Assembly: GCF_030406325.1 (NCBI RefSeq)
Contig: NZ_JAUEQY010000014.1
Location: forward strand, 186,001 to 250,000
Reading direction: 5' to 3'
DNA: 64,000 bases
Source of the DNA: Actinomadura sp. DC4
GTDB lineage: Bacteria > Actinomycetota > Actinomycetes > Streptosporangiales > Streptosporangiaceae
Shown: piece after piece, positions 41,428-49,798 of the stretch
Numbering within the stretch: position 1 is the first letter of the stretch
How the letters are laid out: each line of letters starts with the position of its first letter
The notes under the pieces: generated by a model
What the model was told of the DNA's origin: nothing
What the model saw: the letters and a program-made list of their open reading frames with translations, nothing else
Database searches by the model: none
Translations under genes and position numbers: made by a program

Positions 41428-41730
41428 CTGACTCCTCGCTCAGAGTAAACGCGCGACACCGCCGTTCTCGGGGGTGCGGTGTCGCGACACCGGGAGGATC
41501 GCCTATTTTCCTAATTGGCCGCAAGGACGAGGAAGTCGACCAATCGTCGCATCCGACCGTGGCCGCCCCGCCCGTATCGGCGCCGCCGCGCGCCGAGCCG
41601 CGATGAAGTGGGAAAACGCTCTCCGGGCCGGGGGAATCGTTGAAGATTCATCGGCTGGCCGGTTTCGGTCGCTTCCAAATTCCGGAAAGCGCCGTGCAAA
41701 GCCCGCCATTTTCTGACCACTCTCGTGGCG
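41428..41730. other. Intergenic region between KAS III and thioesterase genes, with palindromes
   Basis: There is no gene. An 11-bp inverted repeat (CGCGACACCGC 41452-41462, GCGGTGTCGCG 41476-41486) and a 12-bp perfect palindrome GTGTCGCGACAC (41479-41490) lie 25-63 nt before the thioesterase start. They could be an operator or a leader hairpin. The stretch at 41500-41520 (TATTTTCCTAATT) is locally AT-rich, suggesting a promoter. Confidence 0.5.
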
Positions 41731-42672
41731 TTACGGGCAGTCGATCACCTGAGCGGCGTAGCTCAGCCCGGCGCCGAAGCCCAGGAGCAGCACCGGGTCG
41801 CCGGACCGTACGCGGCCCAGGTCGATCAGCCGGGCCAGGCCGAGCGGGATCGAGGCGGCGGAGGTGTTGCCCGACGCGATGATGTCGTCGGCGACGGCGA
41901 TGCCGGTCACACCGAGAGCGGCGGCCAGCCGGTTGATCATCCTGAGGTTGGCCTGGTGCGACACGAACCCCTTGAGGTCGGACGTCGTGAGGCCGGCCGC
42001 CCGGCACGCGGCCTCGGCGACCGGCGGCATCTCGGTGGTCGCCCAGCGGTAGACCGCCGGTCCGTCCATCCGGATGGTGGCGTACCGGTCGGCGATGCCG
42101 AGCAGCCCGCTCCGGCTTCCGTCGCCGCCCCACACGACGGGGTGGATGGCGGCCTGCGTGGCAGGGGTGACCACGGCCGCGCCGGCGCCGTCGGCGAAGA
42201 CCGTCGCGGTGTCGACGTCATCGGGGTCCACCCAGTCGGTCATCCGCTCGGCCCCGATGACGAGCGCGCAGCGGCTGAGCCCGGACCTGATCAGCCCGTC
42301 GGCCGCCCCGAGCGCGTAGCTGAAGCCGGCGCAGGCGGCGTTCACGTCGAAGGCCCCCGCGCCGGGCACGCCGAGGCGCGCGGCGACCTGGGAGGCGATG
42401 CTGGGCATCGGCGAGGGCGCCGAGCAGGTCGCGAGGATGACCAGGTCGACGCGGGCGGCCGGTTCGCCCGCCGCCGCGAGTGCCTTGGCCGCCGCCGCGG
42501 CGGCCATCTCCACGACGGACTCACCGGGTCCGGCGAACCGCCGCCGTCGTACGCCGAGCCGCCGCTCGATCCAGGCTCCGGTGACGCCGAACCGCTTGGC
42601 GATCTCCTGGTTGCTGACGACCCTGCGCGGCCGGTAGCCGGCGACACCCGCCAGCCGGGCGCCGGCCGTCAT
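41731..42672 (-). CDS. Ketoacyl-ACP synthase III (FabH-like)
   Basis: The 313 residues have the complete KAS III triad: Cys114 in NAACAGFSYAL, His239 in FVSHQANLRM and Asn269 in ASGNTSAASIPL. The end LLLGFGAGLSYAAQVI is the usual glycine-rich C-terminus. The enzyme condenses a short acyl-CoA with malonyl-ACP, or transfers acyl groups in secondary metabolism. Being outside a fab gene cluster and coupled by ATGA to the GNAT-like gene, it is probably dedicated to the local pathway. The GxxxGxxK-type ACP contact region is not obvious. Confidence 0.95.
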   Translation of the reverse strand: MTAGARLAGVAGYRPRRVVSNQEIAKRFGVTGAWIERRLGVRRRRFAGPGESVVEMAAAAAAKALAAAGEPAARVDLVILATCSAPSPMPSIASQVAARLGVPGAGAFDVNAACAGFSYALGAADGLIRSGLSRCALVIGAERMTDWVDPDDVDTATVFADGAGAAVVTPATQAAIHPVVWGGDGSRSGLLGIADRYATIRMDGPAVYRWATTEMPPVAEAACRAAGLTTSDLKGFVSHQANLRMINRLAAALGVTGIAVADDIIASGNTSAASIPLGLARLIDLGRVRSGDPVLLLGFGAGLSYAAQVIDCP

Positions 42673-43373
42673 CCCGCGCTCTTCACCGTTCGCGCGTGCG
42701 CGCGTATCTGGTACATGACATGGGCGGAGTAGAAGAAACGCGCCGCACGTTCGCGCAGGTACATGACCGACTCCTCCTCCTTCGTGTCGTAGAAGGAGAT
42801 GAAGTCGCAGACGTCGGGACGGCCCAGCACGTGCAGCGGCTCGTGGTAGGTCGGGACCAGCCCGAAGTTGGTCAGCGCGGGGATGGCCGTGCTGCGGATG
42901 ACGCCCGCCAGCGCGTCCACGCCGCTGCGGTGGCCGGAGAGCGCGCACCCGAAGAGCAGCAGGGCCGAGGCGGTGCCGTTCCGGTGGTCCGGCGCGACCG
43001 CGAAGTTGTTGACCTCCCAGATGCGCCGCGGAGGGACCGACAGGTGCTCGGCGAGGTGGTCGGCCAGCTGCTCGTTCTTCGACGCGTCGCGGAACGAACA
43101 GGTGCCCACCAGCCCGTCCTCGATGTGCATCACTCCGTAGCGCCGCGTCCGCGCGTCCGGCAGGAAGCTCTCGGAGAAGATCCGCGCCTCGCTGAACGAC
43201 GCCCTCACCAGCGCGTCGTACGCGTCGTGCTCGTCGGCGGCCAGCGGGCGGAACCGGTAGTTGCGCACGTCGGCGGCGGAGTCGCCCGAGCACGCGTCGA
43301 AGGGCGTCAGGGTGCCGTCGGGCTGGGCGACGATGCCGTCGAGCGCCGCCCGAAAATCCATAATCGTTGACAT
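42669..43373 (-). CDS. GNAT-superfamily protein resembling N-acyl amino acid / autoinducer synthases
   Basis: The 234 residues contain RYGVMHIEDGLVGTCSFRDA and RRIWEVNNFAVAPDHRNGTA. The (R)xWExxxFAV pattern followed by an R-N-G-T-A loop recalls N-acyl transferases that use long-chain acyl-ACP (LuxI/FeeM/PEP-CTERM-linked synthases). The C-terminal part (TNFGLVPTYHEPLHVLGRP, VMYLRERAARFFYSAHVMY) also fits that group. It may attach a fatty acyl chain to an amine. The assignment is by pattern only; an ordinary GNAT is the alternative. It ends in an ATGA overlap with KAS III. Confidence 0.6.
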   Translation of the reverse strand: MSTIMDFRAALDGIVAQPDGTLTPFDACSGDSAADVRNYRFRPLAADEHDAYDALVRASFSEARIFSESFLPDARTRRYGVMHIEDGLVGTCSFRDASKNEQLADHLAEHLSVPPRRIWEVNNFAVAPDHRNGTASALLLFGCALSGHRSGVDALAGVIRSTAIPALTNFGLVPTYHEPLHVLGRPDVCDFISFYDTKEEESVMYLRERAARFFYSAHVMYQIRAHARTVKSAG

Positions 43374-43436
43374 CTCATCGACTCCGGTCGTTCAGCGGGC
43401 GAGGCCGGCGGGCCGGGGGCCGGCCCGCCGCGGTGG

Positions 43437-44096
43437 TCAGACGGCGCCGAGCACGTCGCTGAAGAGCTGGCCGTAGTAGAAGACGGTCATCCGGCGGGCG
43501 TGGACGATCTTTTCCACCTCTTCGTCGCTCAACGGCAGCTCGTTGACGCCCTGGCGGACCTCCTCGACGTGGCGCACGTCGAGCACGCCGTGGCTGCGCA
43601 GGAAGGTCGTCGCGCCGTGCGGGATGTCGTACTCCTTCTCGAGGATGTCGGCGTACGGGGTGGCGAGGTCGGCGCCGAGCCCTTCGGTCGCCATGGCGAC
43701 CCCGAGCACGCCGATGGGGTTCTCGATGGTGCAGATGTAGTAGAGCTGGGACACCATCGCCCAGGAGCCGGGCCCCATTCCCGCGTCCAGAATGGGCTGC
43801 GGGTCCAGGCCGAGTTCCTTCAGGTCCTTGACGCAGAACAGGTCGTGGTTCTGCTCGGTCCGCGCGACGTCCTCGAACCACTCCCGAAGCTCGGGCCGCT
43901 CGTCGCCGAGCCGCGGGGGGACGAGCGCGGTGGCCTTGGAGGTGTGCCCGACCAGGTGGTACGTCTCTCGCAGGTAGGCCACGTAGTGGTCGCGTGTGAT
44001 CTTGCCATTGGTGAGGGCGGCGAAGAGCGGGTGGTCGAGGATGTAGCGCTGGTAGTCGTTCGCGGTCGCCTCGAGCACGTAGCTGAAGTTGTCCAT
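43437..44096 (-). CDS. Heme-oxygenase-like diiron oxidase/oxygenase (HDO, TenA-like fold)
   Basis: This 219-residue all-helical protein has candidate iron ligands in E81-x2-H84 (ARTEQNHDLF) and H169-x3-D173-x2-H176 (LRSHGVLDVRHVEEV), with Glu44 and Glu138 nearby. This H-x3-D-x2-H spacing is the hallmark of HDO enzymes, which N-oxygenate amines or cleave C-C bonds in fatty acids and amino acids. The ATG has GGGG at moderate spacing. It is the first gene of the minus-strand cluster, 63 nt before the GNAT-like gene. The substrate is unknown. Confidence 0.85.
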   Translation of the reverse strand: MDNFSYVLEATANDYQRYILDHPLFAALTNGKITRDHYVAYLRETYHLVGHTSKATALVPPRLGDERPELREWFEDVARTEQNHDLFCVKDLKELGLDPQPILDAGMGPGSWAMVSQLYYICTIENPIGVLGVAMATEGLGADLATPYADILEKEYDIPHGATTFLRSHGVLDVRHVEEVRQGVNELPLSDEEVEKIVHARRMTVFYYGQLFSDVLGAV

Positions 44097-44209
44097 TTCG
44101 GGTCCCCTGGTCGTCAACGATCGGAGTCGCCGGCACAGATTCCGGTGGCTGAGAGGGAAGCTAACTCAGCGCCATTTCTTCTCCATTTTCAAACCATTTC
44201 GCGACGGCT

Positions 44210-45382
44210 TTAGAGCGTCAGCGCCGCGCGGATGACGCCGATCGGGTCGTCGTGGTGGTAGACGCGCTCGGCCGGCTCGATGCCGTCGAGGAACTCCTGG
44301 TAGCGGACGGCGTAGGCCAGGTGCGCGAGGGGCGCGGCGACGTCCAGGGCGCGCGCGGGGTCGGCGCCGGGCCACCGGGCCTCCCAGGCGTCCACCCACG
44401 CGCGTGCCGCGACGGGCCGCTTGGCCTCGGGGAGGTAGTCGTACGCCCGCAGGCCGTCGAGGACCGGGTTGCCATAGTGCGCGTCGGCGAAGTCGACGAC
44501 GGCCGGCGGGCCGCCGTCGCAGCGCCAGTTCCCGGGGTGGAAGTCGCCGTGCACGACCGTGTCGGGCAGCCCGCAGCGGTCGAGTTCCGGCCAGCGCCCC
44601 ACCAGGTCACGGGCTGCGGCGCGCTCTCCGGCGGTCAGTCCTTCCACATGGTCGAGCAGCCGCAGGACCTTTCCGGTGATGACGGGTGTGCGCCGATCCG
44701 GCAGCCAGGGAGGCCGGCGCGAGGCGAGCTCGGCCTGCGCGGCGACGAAACGGCCGATCACGCTCGTGATGGCCCCGGGCGCGGCGTCCCAGCAGTCCTC
44801 GCCGGGCAGGTGATCGAGGAGGACCCGCCGCTCCCCGGCCGCGACGACCGCCGGGACCAGGCCGGGATCCGCCTGGGCGAACGCCGTGATCACGGCGGCC
44901 TCGTCGGTCGCGAAGCCCGGCGTGGCCTTCAGCCAGACCGGCCCGTACGCGGTCGGCAGCCGGAACAGGCCGGCGAGGTTCCACGTTCGACGCTGCTCGG
45001 GCGCCCCGGTCACGGGGCGCCCGGCCGCGGCGAGGGCGCCGGACGCCCAGCCCAGCAGCTCCCGCAGCCCGTCGATCCGCGCCCACGGCGAACGGAGCGC
45101 GTGCGGCGCGACCAGCGCCGCGTGGTCGACGGCGCCGGGAGCCCAGGTGCCCGCGGGCCGTTCCAGCGCCTCGGCGTGATAGGTCACGTGGCCGTCCCGG
45201 CCGCCGTCACCGCCCTCGACCCGGAGGAGGCGCAGGACGAACACCGCGACACCGAGTGCGTCCTCCAGCCGCCCGACGACCGACGCGGCCTCCGACCACC
45301 ACGGAGCCTCCACGGCGAACGGCCCGACGGTGCCGAGAAGCGCGCCGTCCACGGTCACCACGGCACTGACGATCCGTCCCAT
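44210..45382 (-). CDS. APH-type phosphotransferase family protein with N-terminal extension
   Basis: The 390 residues include a C-terminal aminoglycoside-phosphotransferase-like kinase domain with catalytic loop VVHGDFHPGNWRCDGG and metal-binding VDFADAHYGNPVLDGLRAY, plus the hinge-region VLLDHLPGEDCWDA. The N-terminal ~110 residues (MGRIVSAVVTVDGALLGTVG) are a separate small domain seen in actinobacterial members. The substrate could be an antibiotic or a cellular small molecule. It lies 113 nt upstream of the HDO gene in the same direction, so it may or may not belong to the cluster. Confidence 0.88.
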   Translation of the reverse strand: MGRIVSAVVTVDGALLGTVGPFAVEAPWWSEAASVVGRLEDALGVAVFVLRLLRVEGGDGGRDGHVTYHAEALERPAGTWAPGAVDHAALVAPHALRSPWARIDGLRELLGWASGALAAAGRPVTGAPEQRRTWNLAGLFRLPTAYGPVWLKATPGFATDEAAVITAFAQADPGLVPAVVAAGERRVLLDHLPGEDCWDAAPGAITSVIGRFVAAQAELASRRPPWLPDRRTPVITGKVLRLLDHVEGLTAGERAAARDLVGRWPELDRCGLPDTVVHGDFHPGNWRCDGGPPAVVDFADAHYGNPVLDGLRAYDYLPEAKRPVAARAWVDAWEARWPGADPARALDVAAPLAHLAYAVRYQEFLDGIEPAERVYHHDDPIGVIRAALTL

Positions 45383-45463
45383 GCGGTCAGCGTAGAGAGA
45401 TCAGGTGGAACCCCGCGTACGCCCAGGTAGAAGGGGGGATACATTCGGTCAATGGGGGACGTC

Positions 45464-46033
45464 ATGTACCGATCCGAGGATTTGATCAGTGTCCTGACGG
45501 AAGATCACCGAGAGATTCGGCAGCTCTTCACCGAGCTGGAGCACCTCTCGGGGGGTGAGAGCCTGCGGCGGACGCTGACCGACCAGCTGATCGTCGAGAT
45601 GGTCCGGCACTCGGTGGCCGAGGAGTGTTACCTCTATCCGGTCTCCCTCGCGCGCCTGCCGGACGGCGGCCACCTCGCCGAGGCCGCGCTCGACGAGCAT
45701 CATCGGCTGGAGGAGATCCTGCGGCGGCTGGAGGCCGACGATCTTCCCGACGACCGGTTCGCGCAGCTGCTGTCCTCGCTGATCACCGGCACGCGCCGGC
45801 ACATCGACGAGGAGGAGCGGGAGATCTTCCCGATGCTGGCCAGGCACGTCACCGAAGAGGAACTCGTCGAGCTGGGGAAGAACGCCCGGTGCTCCAAGTC
45901 GTGCGCCCCGAGCCGGGCCGGGCACGAGGGCCGGCCGCTGTTGCAGGTGCTCCTCCACTCGGGCGCCGGACTGGCCGACCGGGTACGCGCCTACCTGTGC
46001 GGAGGCGACGCGGCCTACCCCGGGCCGCGTTGA
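45464..46033 (+). CDS. Hemerythrin-like (HHE) domain protein
   Basis: This protein of about 189 residues has an N-terminal four-helix bundle carrying the HHE ligands: TEDHREIRQLF, VRHSVAEECYLYP, LDEHHRLEEIL and TGTRRHIDEEEREIFPML. It binds a diiron centre for oxygen, NO or iron sensing. The C-terminal tail (KNARCSKSCAPSRAGHEGRP) adds two cysteines. ATG 45464 has GGGG 5 nt upstream and is preferred over ATG 45452. The gene is divergent from the phosphotransferase gene, and photolyase follows 27 nt downstream. Confidence 0.9.
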   Translation: MYRSEDLISVLTEDHREIRQLFTELEHLSGGESLRRTLTDQLIVEMVRHSVAEECYLYPVSLARLPDGGHLAEAALDEHHRLEEILRRLEADDLPDDRFAQLLSSLITGTRRHIDEEEREIFPMLARHVTEEELVELGKNARCSKSCAPSRAGHEGRPLLQVLLHSGAGLADRVRAYLCGGDAAYPGPR

Positions 46034-46060
46034 TCCTCCCGTACGGGGAAGGCACCCAGG

Positions 46061-47413
46061 GTGACCGTTGCCATCGCCCTGTTCACCGCCGACCTGCGGA
46101 CGCATGACAACCCCGTACTCCGCGGCGCCCTCGACGCCGCGGACCAGGTCATACCCCTGTTCGTGCTCGACGACGGAGTGCACGCGACCGGTTTCGCCAC
46201 GCCGAACCGCTCCGCGTTCCTCTCCGGCTGCCTCGCCGACCTCGACGAGGCCCTGCGAGGGCTCGGCGGCCGCCTGGTCCTGCGCTCCGGCGACGTCGTG
46301 GCCGAGGTCTGCCGGGTCGCCGAGGAGACCGGCGCGGGAGAGGTGCACATCGCCGGCGACGTCAGCGGCTTCGCCCAGCGCCGGGAGGAGCGCCTGCGCG
46401 CCGAGCTGGAGGGGGCGCGCCGCGAGCTCCACGTGCACGCGGACGCGCTGGTCGTGGTCCCGCCGGGCACCGTGGCGCCCTTGGGAAAGGAACACTTCGG
46501 GGTCTTCACCCCGTACTTCAACCGATGGAGCGACGCGGGGGCGCGCGGGCCGCTGGCCGCCCCGCGGAAGATCTCGGTGCCCGAGGTCGAGTCGGCGCCA
46601 CTGCGGAACGGCGACGGGAAGACCTCGCCCGACCTGCCCGAGGGCGGCGAGAGCATGGCGCGGCGTCGCATGAATGCCTGGCTCGGCGGCCCGATCGACC
46701 GCTACGCCGACCTGCACGACGACCTGGCCGGAGACGCCACCTCACGCCTGTCGCCGTACCTCCACTTCGGCTGCGTGTCCCCGGCCGAGCTCGTGCACCG
46801 CGCCAGGGAGCGGGGCGGGGCGGGCGCGGACGCCTTCGTCCGGCAGGTCGCCTGGCGCGACTTCCACCGCCAGATGCTCGCCGACCGCCCGGACGCCTCC
46901 CGCGAGGACTACCGGCCCCGGGGCGACCGCTGGCGGGCCGACGAGGACGACACGGCCGCCTGGAAGGAGGGCCGTACCGGCTATCCGCTGGTCGACGCCG
47001 CGATGCGTCAGCTCCATACACAGGGCTGGATGCACAACCGGGGCCGCCTGATCACCGCCAGTTTCCTCAGCAAGACCCTGTACGTCGACTGGCGCGTGGG
47101 GGCGCGGCACTTCCTGGACCTGCTCGTCGACGGCGACGTGGCCAACAACCAGCTCAACTGGCAGTGGGTGGCCGGCACCGGGGCCAGCACCCGCCCCGGC
47201 CAGGTGCTCAACCCGCTGATCCAGGCGAAACGGTTCGACGCGCACGGCGAGTACGTACGCCGCTGGGTGCCGGAGCTGGCGGAGGTCGACGGCGCCGAGG
47301 TGCACCGTCCATGGCTCCTGCCCGACGACGTACGGCGGCGGCTCGACTACCCCGAACCCATCGTGGACCTCACCGAGGGGCTCGCGCGATTCCGGAGGGC
47401 ACGTGGCGAATGA
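46061..47413 (+). CDS. phr: Deoxyribodipyrimidine photolyase
   Basis: This 450-residue flavoprotein repairs UV-induced cyclobutane pyrimidine dimers with light. The N-terminal antenna domain starts AIALFTADLRTHDNPVLRGA. The FAD domain contains TSRLSPYLHFGCVSP, RQVAWRDFHRQML, GYPLVDAAMRQLHTQGWMHN, NRGRLITASFLSKTL and DVANNQLNWQWVAGTG, all diagnostic of class I CPD photolyases. The start is a GTG. It overlaps the next gene by 11 nt, consistent with an operon. Confidence 0.95.
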   Translation: MTVAIALFTADLRTHDNPVLRGALDAADQVIPLFVLDDGVHATGFATPNRSAFLSGCLADLDEALRGLGGRLVLRSGDVVAEVCRVAEETGAGEVHIAGDVSGFAQRREERLRAELEGARRELHVHADALVVVPPGTVAPLGKEHFGVFTPYFNRWSDAGARGPLAAPRKISVPEVESAPLRNGDGKTSPDLPEGGESMARRRMNAWLGGPIDRYADLHDDLAGDATSRLSPYLHFGCVSPAELVHRARERGGAGADAFVRQVAWRDFHRQMLADRPDASREDYRPRGDRWRADEDDTAAWKEGRTGYPLVDAAMRQLHTQGWMHNRGRLITASFLSKTLYVDWRVGARHFLDLLVDGDVANNQLNWQWVAGTGASTRPGQVLNPLIQAKRFDAHGEYVRRWVPELAEVDGAEVHRPWLLPDDVRRRLDYPEPIVDLTEGLARFRRARGE

Positions 47414-48917
47414 GAGCAGGCTCTGCCTGGTCACCGGCGCGACCGGCTACATCGGCGGCCGGCTCGTCCCCGAACTGCTGGCCCAGGGCCACCGCGTGCG
47501 CTGCGCCGTCCGGTCGCCCGAGCGGCTGCGCGACCACCCGTGGAGCGGGCAGATCGAGGTCGTACGCGCGGACCTGTCCGACGCCGAGGACGCGCGGCGC
47601 GCGCTCGACGGCGTCGACGTCGCGTACTACCTGATCCACGCGCTCGGCAGCGGGCGCGACTTCGGCGAGACCGACCGCCGTACGGCCGAGACGTTCGCGG
47701 CCGCGGCGGAGGAGTCCGGGGCCGGGCGCGTCGTCTACCTCGGCGGGCTCGCGCCGTCCGGGACCGGGACCGTCTCTGAGCACCTGCGCTCGCGCGGCGA
47801 GGTCGGCCAGATCATGCTGTCCTCGGGCGTGCCGGCCGTGGCGCTGCGGGCCGCGGTGGTGATCGGCTCGGGCTCGGTGTCGTTCGAGATGATGCGCTAT
47901 CTCACCGAGCGGCTGCCGGTGATGGTGACGCCGCGGTGGGTGCGCTCCCGCATCCAGCCCATCGCCGTACGCGACGCGTTGCGCTACCTCGTCGGCTGCG
48001 CCACCCTGCCCCCCGAGGTGAACCGCTCCTTCGACATCGGCGGCCCGGACGTGCTGACGTACGAGGAGATGATGCGGAGGTACGCCGCCGTCGCGGGCCT
48101 GCGCAACCGCCGGATCAGGCCCATCGGCGTGCTCACGCCGCGCCTGTCGAGCCTGTGGGTCGGTCTCGTCACGCCCGTCCCGAACGGCATCGCGCGCCCG
48201 CTCGTGGACTCCCTGCGCCACGAGGTCGTCTGCCACGAGCACGACATCGCCGCGTACGTGCCGGATCCGCCGGAGGGTCTGGTCGGCTTCGACGACGCGG
48301 TACGCCTGGCGCTCAAACGCGTCGGCTCCGGCGACGTGGCCACCCGCTGGTCGTCCGCCTCGGTGCCGGGCGCGCCGAGCGACCCGCTGCCGACCGACCC
48401 GGACTGGGCCGGCGGCACCCTCTACACGGATCTGCGCGAGTCGCCGGTCGACGCGACGCCCGAGGCGGTGTGGCGGGTGATCGAGAGCATCGGCGGCCAG
48501 AACGGCTGGTACTCCTGGCCGCTCGCCTGGGCCGCGCGGGGATTGTTCGACCGGCTGGTCGGCGGGGTCGGGCTGCGGCGCGGCCGGCGCGACCCGTGCC
48601 ACCTGCGCACCGGAGACTCACTGGACTTCTGGCGGGTCGAGGAGCTCGAGCCGGGCCGGCTGCTGCGGCTGCGCGCGGAGATGCGGCTGCCCGGCCTCGC
48701 CTGGCTCGACCTGTCCGTGGACCAGCGGGACGGCCGGACGTGGTTCCGGCAGCGGGCGCTGTTCCACCCGCGCGGACTGCCCGGTCAGCTCTACTGGTGG
48801 GGGGTGCGCCCGTTCCACGGGATCGTCTTCGGGCGCATGCAGCACAACATCCGTCGAGCCGCGGAGGCCCGTACGGACTGTGCGCGCGGGCCGCGGACTC
48901 CTACTCTTGGCGGGTGA
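47403..48917 (+). CDS. SDR-family NAD(P)-binding protein with C-terminal DUF2867 domain
   Basis: The 504 residues combine an atypical SDR Rossmann domain (LVTGATGYIGGRLVPELLAQG, about 1-330) with a SRPBCC-like DUF2867 domain (about 335-490; WRVEELEPGRLLRLRAEM, TWFRQRALFHPRGLPGQLYW). This fusion is common in actinobacteria and often sits next to photolyase genes. The function is unknown; a role in oxidative or light-stress physiology is suggested only by the neighbour. The GTG start overlaps photolyase, and the stop overlaps the EI24-like gene (GTGA). Confidence 0.92.
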   Translation: MANESRLCLVTGATGYIGGRLVPELLAQGHRVRCAVRSPERLRDHPWSGQIEVVRADLSDAEDARRALDGVDVAYYLIHALGSGRDFGETDRRTAETFAAAAEESGAGRVVYLGGLAPSGTGTVSEHLRSRGEVGQIMLSSGVPAVALRAAVVIGSGSVSFEMMRYLTERLPVMVTPRWVRSRIQPIAVRDALRYLVGCATLPPEVNRSFDIGGPDVLTYEEMMRRYAAVAGLRNRRIRPIGVLTPRLSSLWVGLVTPVPNGIARPLVDSLRHEVVCHEHDIAAYVPDPPEGLVGFDDAVRLALKRVGSGDVATRWSSASVPGAPSDPLPTDPDWAGGTLYTDLRESPVDATPEAVWRVIESIGGQNGWYSWPLAWAARGLFDRLVGGVGLRRGRRDPCHLRTGDSLDFWRVEELEPGRLLRLRAEMRLPGLAWLDLSVDQRDGRTWFRQRALFHPRGLPGQLYWWGVRPFHGIVFGRMQHNIRRAAEARTDCARGPRTPTLGG

Positions 48918-49696
48918 AGAATTTCATCGCCGGCGTGCGCTACTTCATCCGCGGGCTCGGGTGGACGGCCCGCAGGCCGAAGCAGTGGCTGTTCGGCCTG
49001 CTCCCGGCGCTGATCGTGCTCGCCGCCTACGTCGCCGGGCTCATGGTGCTCGGCGCCTACCTCGGCGACCTGACCCGTGCGGCGAGCCCGTTCGCCGACC
49101 ACTGGTCGAGCGGGCTGCGCGACGCGATGCGCGTGTTGATGGGCGTCCTCTTCTTCGCCGCCGCGCTGATGATCTCGATCGTCACGTTCACCGGTGTCAC
49201 CCTGGTCGTCGGCGAACCCTTCTACGAGGGCATCTCGAGCCGGGTGGAGAAGTCCGCCGGCGGGCTGCCGCCCGAGGCCGACGTCCCTCTCTGGAAGCAG
49301 CTCGTGCGCGGCCTGGGCGACGCCGTCTTCGTCGGGCTGATCACCGCGATCTTCGCGGTGGTCTTCTTCGCCCTGGGGTTCCTGCCCGTCGTCGGCCAGA
49401 CCGTGGTGCCGGTCATCGCGGCGTGTGTCTCGGGCTACTTCCTGACACTGGAGTTGACGTCGATCGCACTCGAAAGGCGCGGTTTGCGGCGTCGCGACCG
49501 GTTCGCCCTGCTCAGGCGCAATCGGGGGCTTGCTGTGGGGTTCGGCGCCTCGGTTTTTGTGGTCTTCCTCATTCCCCTGGGTGCGGTGCTGGCCATGCCC
49601 GGGGCGGTGGCGGGCGGCACCCTGCTGGCCCGCGAGCGCTTCGCCGACCAGGGTGTTTCCGCAGGTCAGGGCGTGTCGTCCGTGGATGCGCGATGA
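48914..49696 (+). CDS. EI24/CysZ-family membrane protein
   Basis: The 260-residue protein has about four to five helices. The conserved pattern GVRYFIRGLGWTARRPKQWL, ALMISIVTFTGVTLVVGEPFYEGISSRVE (in two halves) and FFALGFLPVVGQTVVPVI matches the EI24 domain (Pfam), shared with the sulfate permease CysZ. Substrate is unproven in actinobacteria. Translation is coupled to the SDR gene by a GTGA overlap, giving a three-gene photolyase-SDR-EI24 operon. Confidence 0.9.
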   Translation: MKNFIAGVRYFIRGLGWTARRPKQWLFGLLPALIVLAAYVAGLMVLGAYLGDLTRAASPFADHWSSGLRDAMRVLMGVLFFAAALMISIVTFTGVTLVVGEPFYEGISSRVEKSAGGLPPEADVPLWKQLVRGLGDAVFVGLITAIFAVVFFALGFLPVVGQTVVPVIAACVSGYFLTLELTSIALERRGLRRRDRFALLRRNRGLAVGFGASVFVVFLIPLGAVLAMPGAVAGGTLLARERFADQGVSAGQGVSSVDAR

Positions 49697-49798
49697 GCCG
49701 GGCGTAACCTCATCGCCACACCGTGGCCAGGAAGCTGTGGCCTGAGTGTAATTAGTGACGTAAGCGGGAAATGTTGATCTTCACGTACCCTGTGCGGC

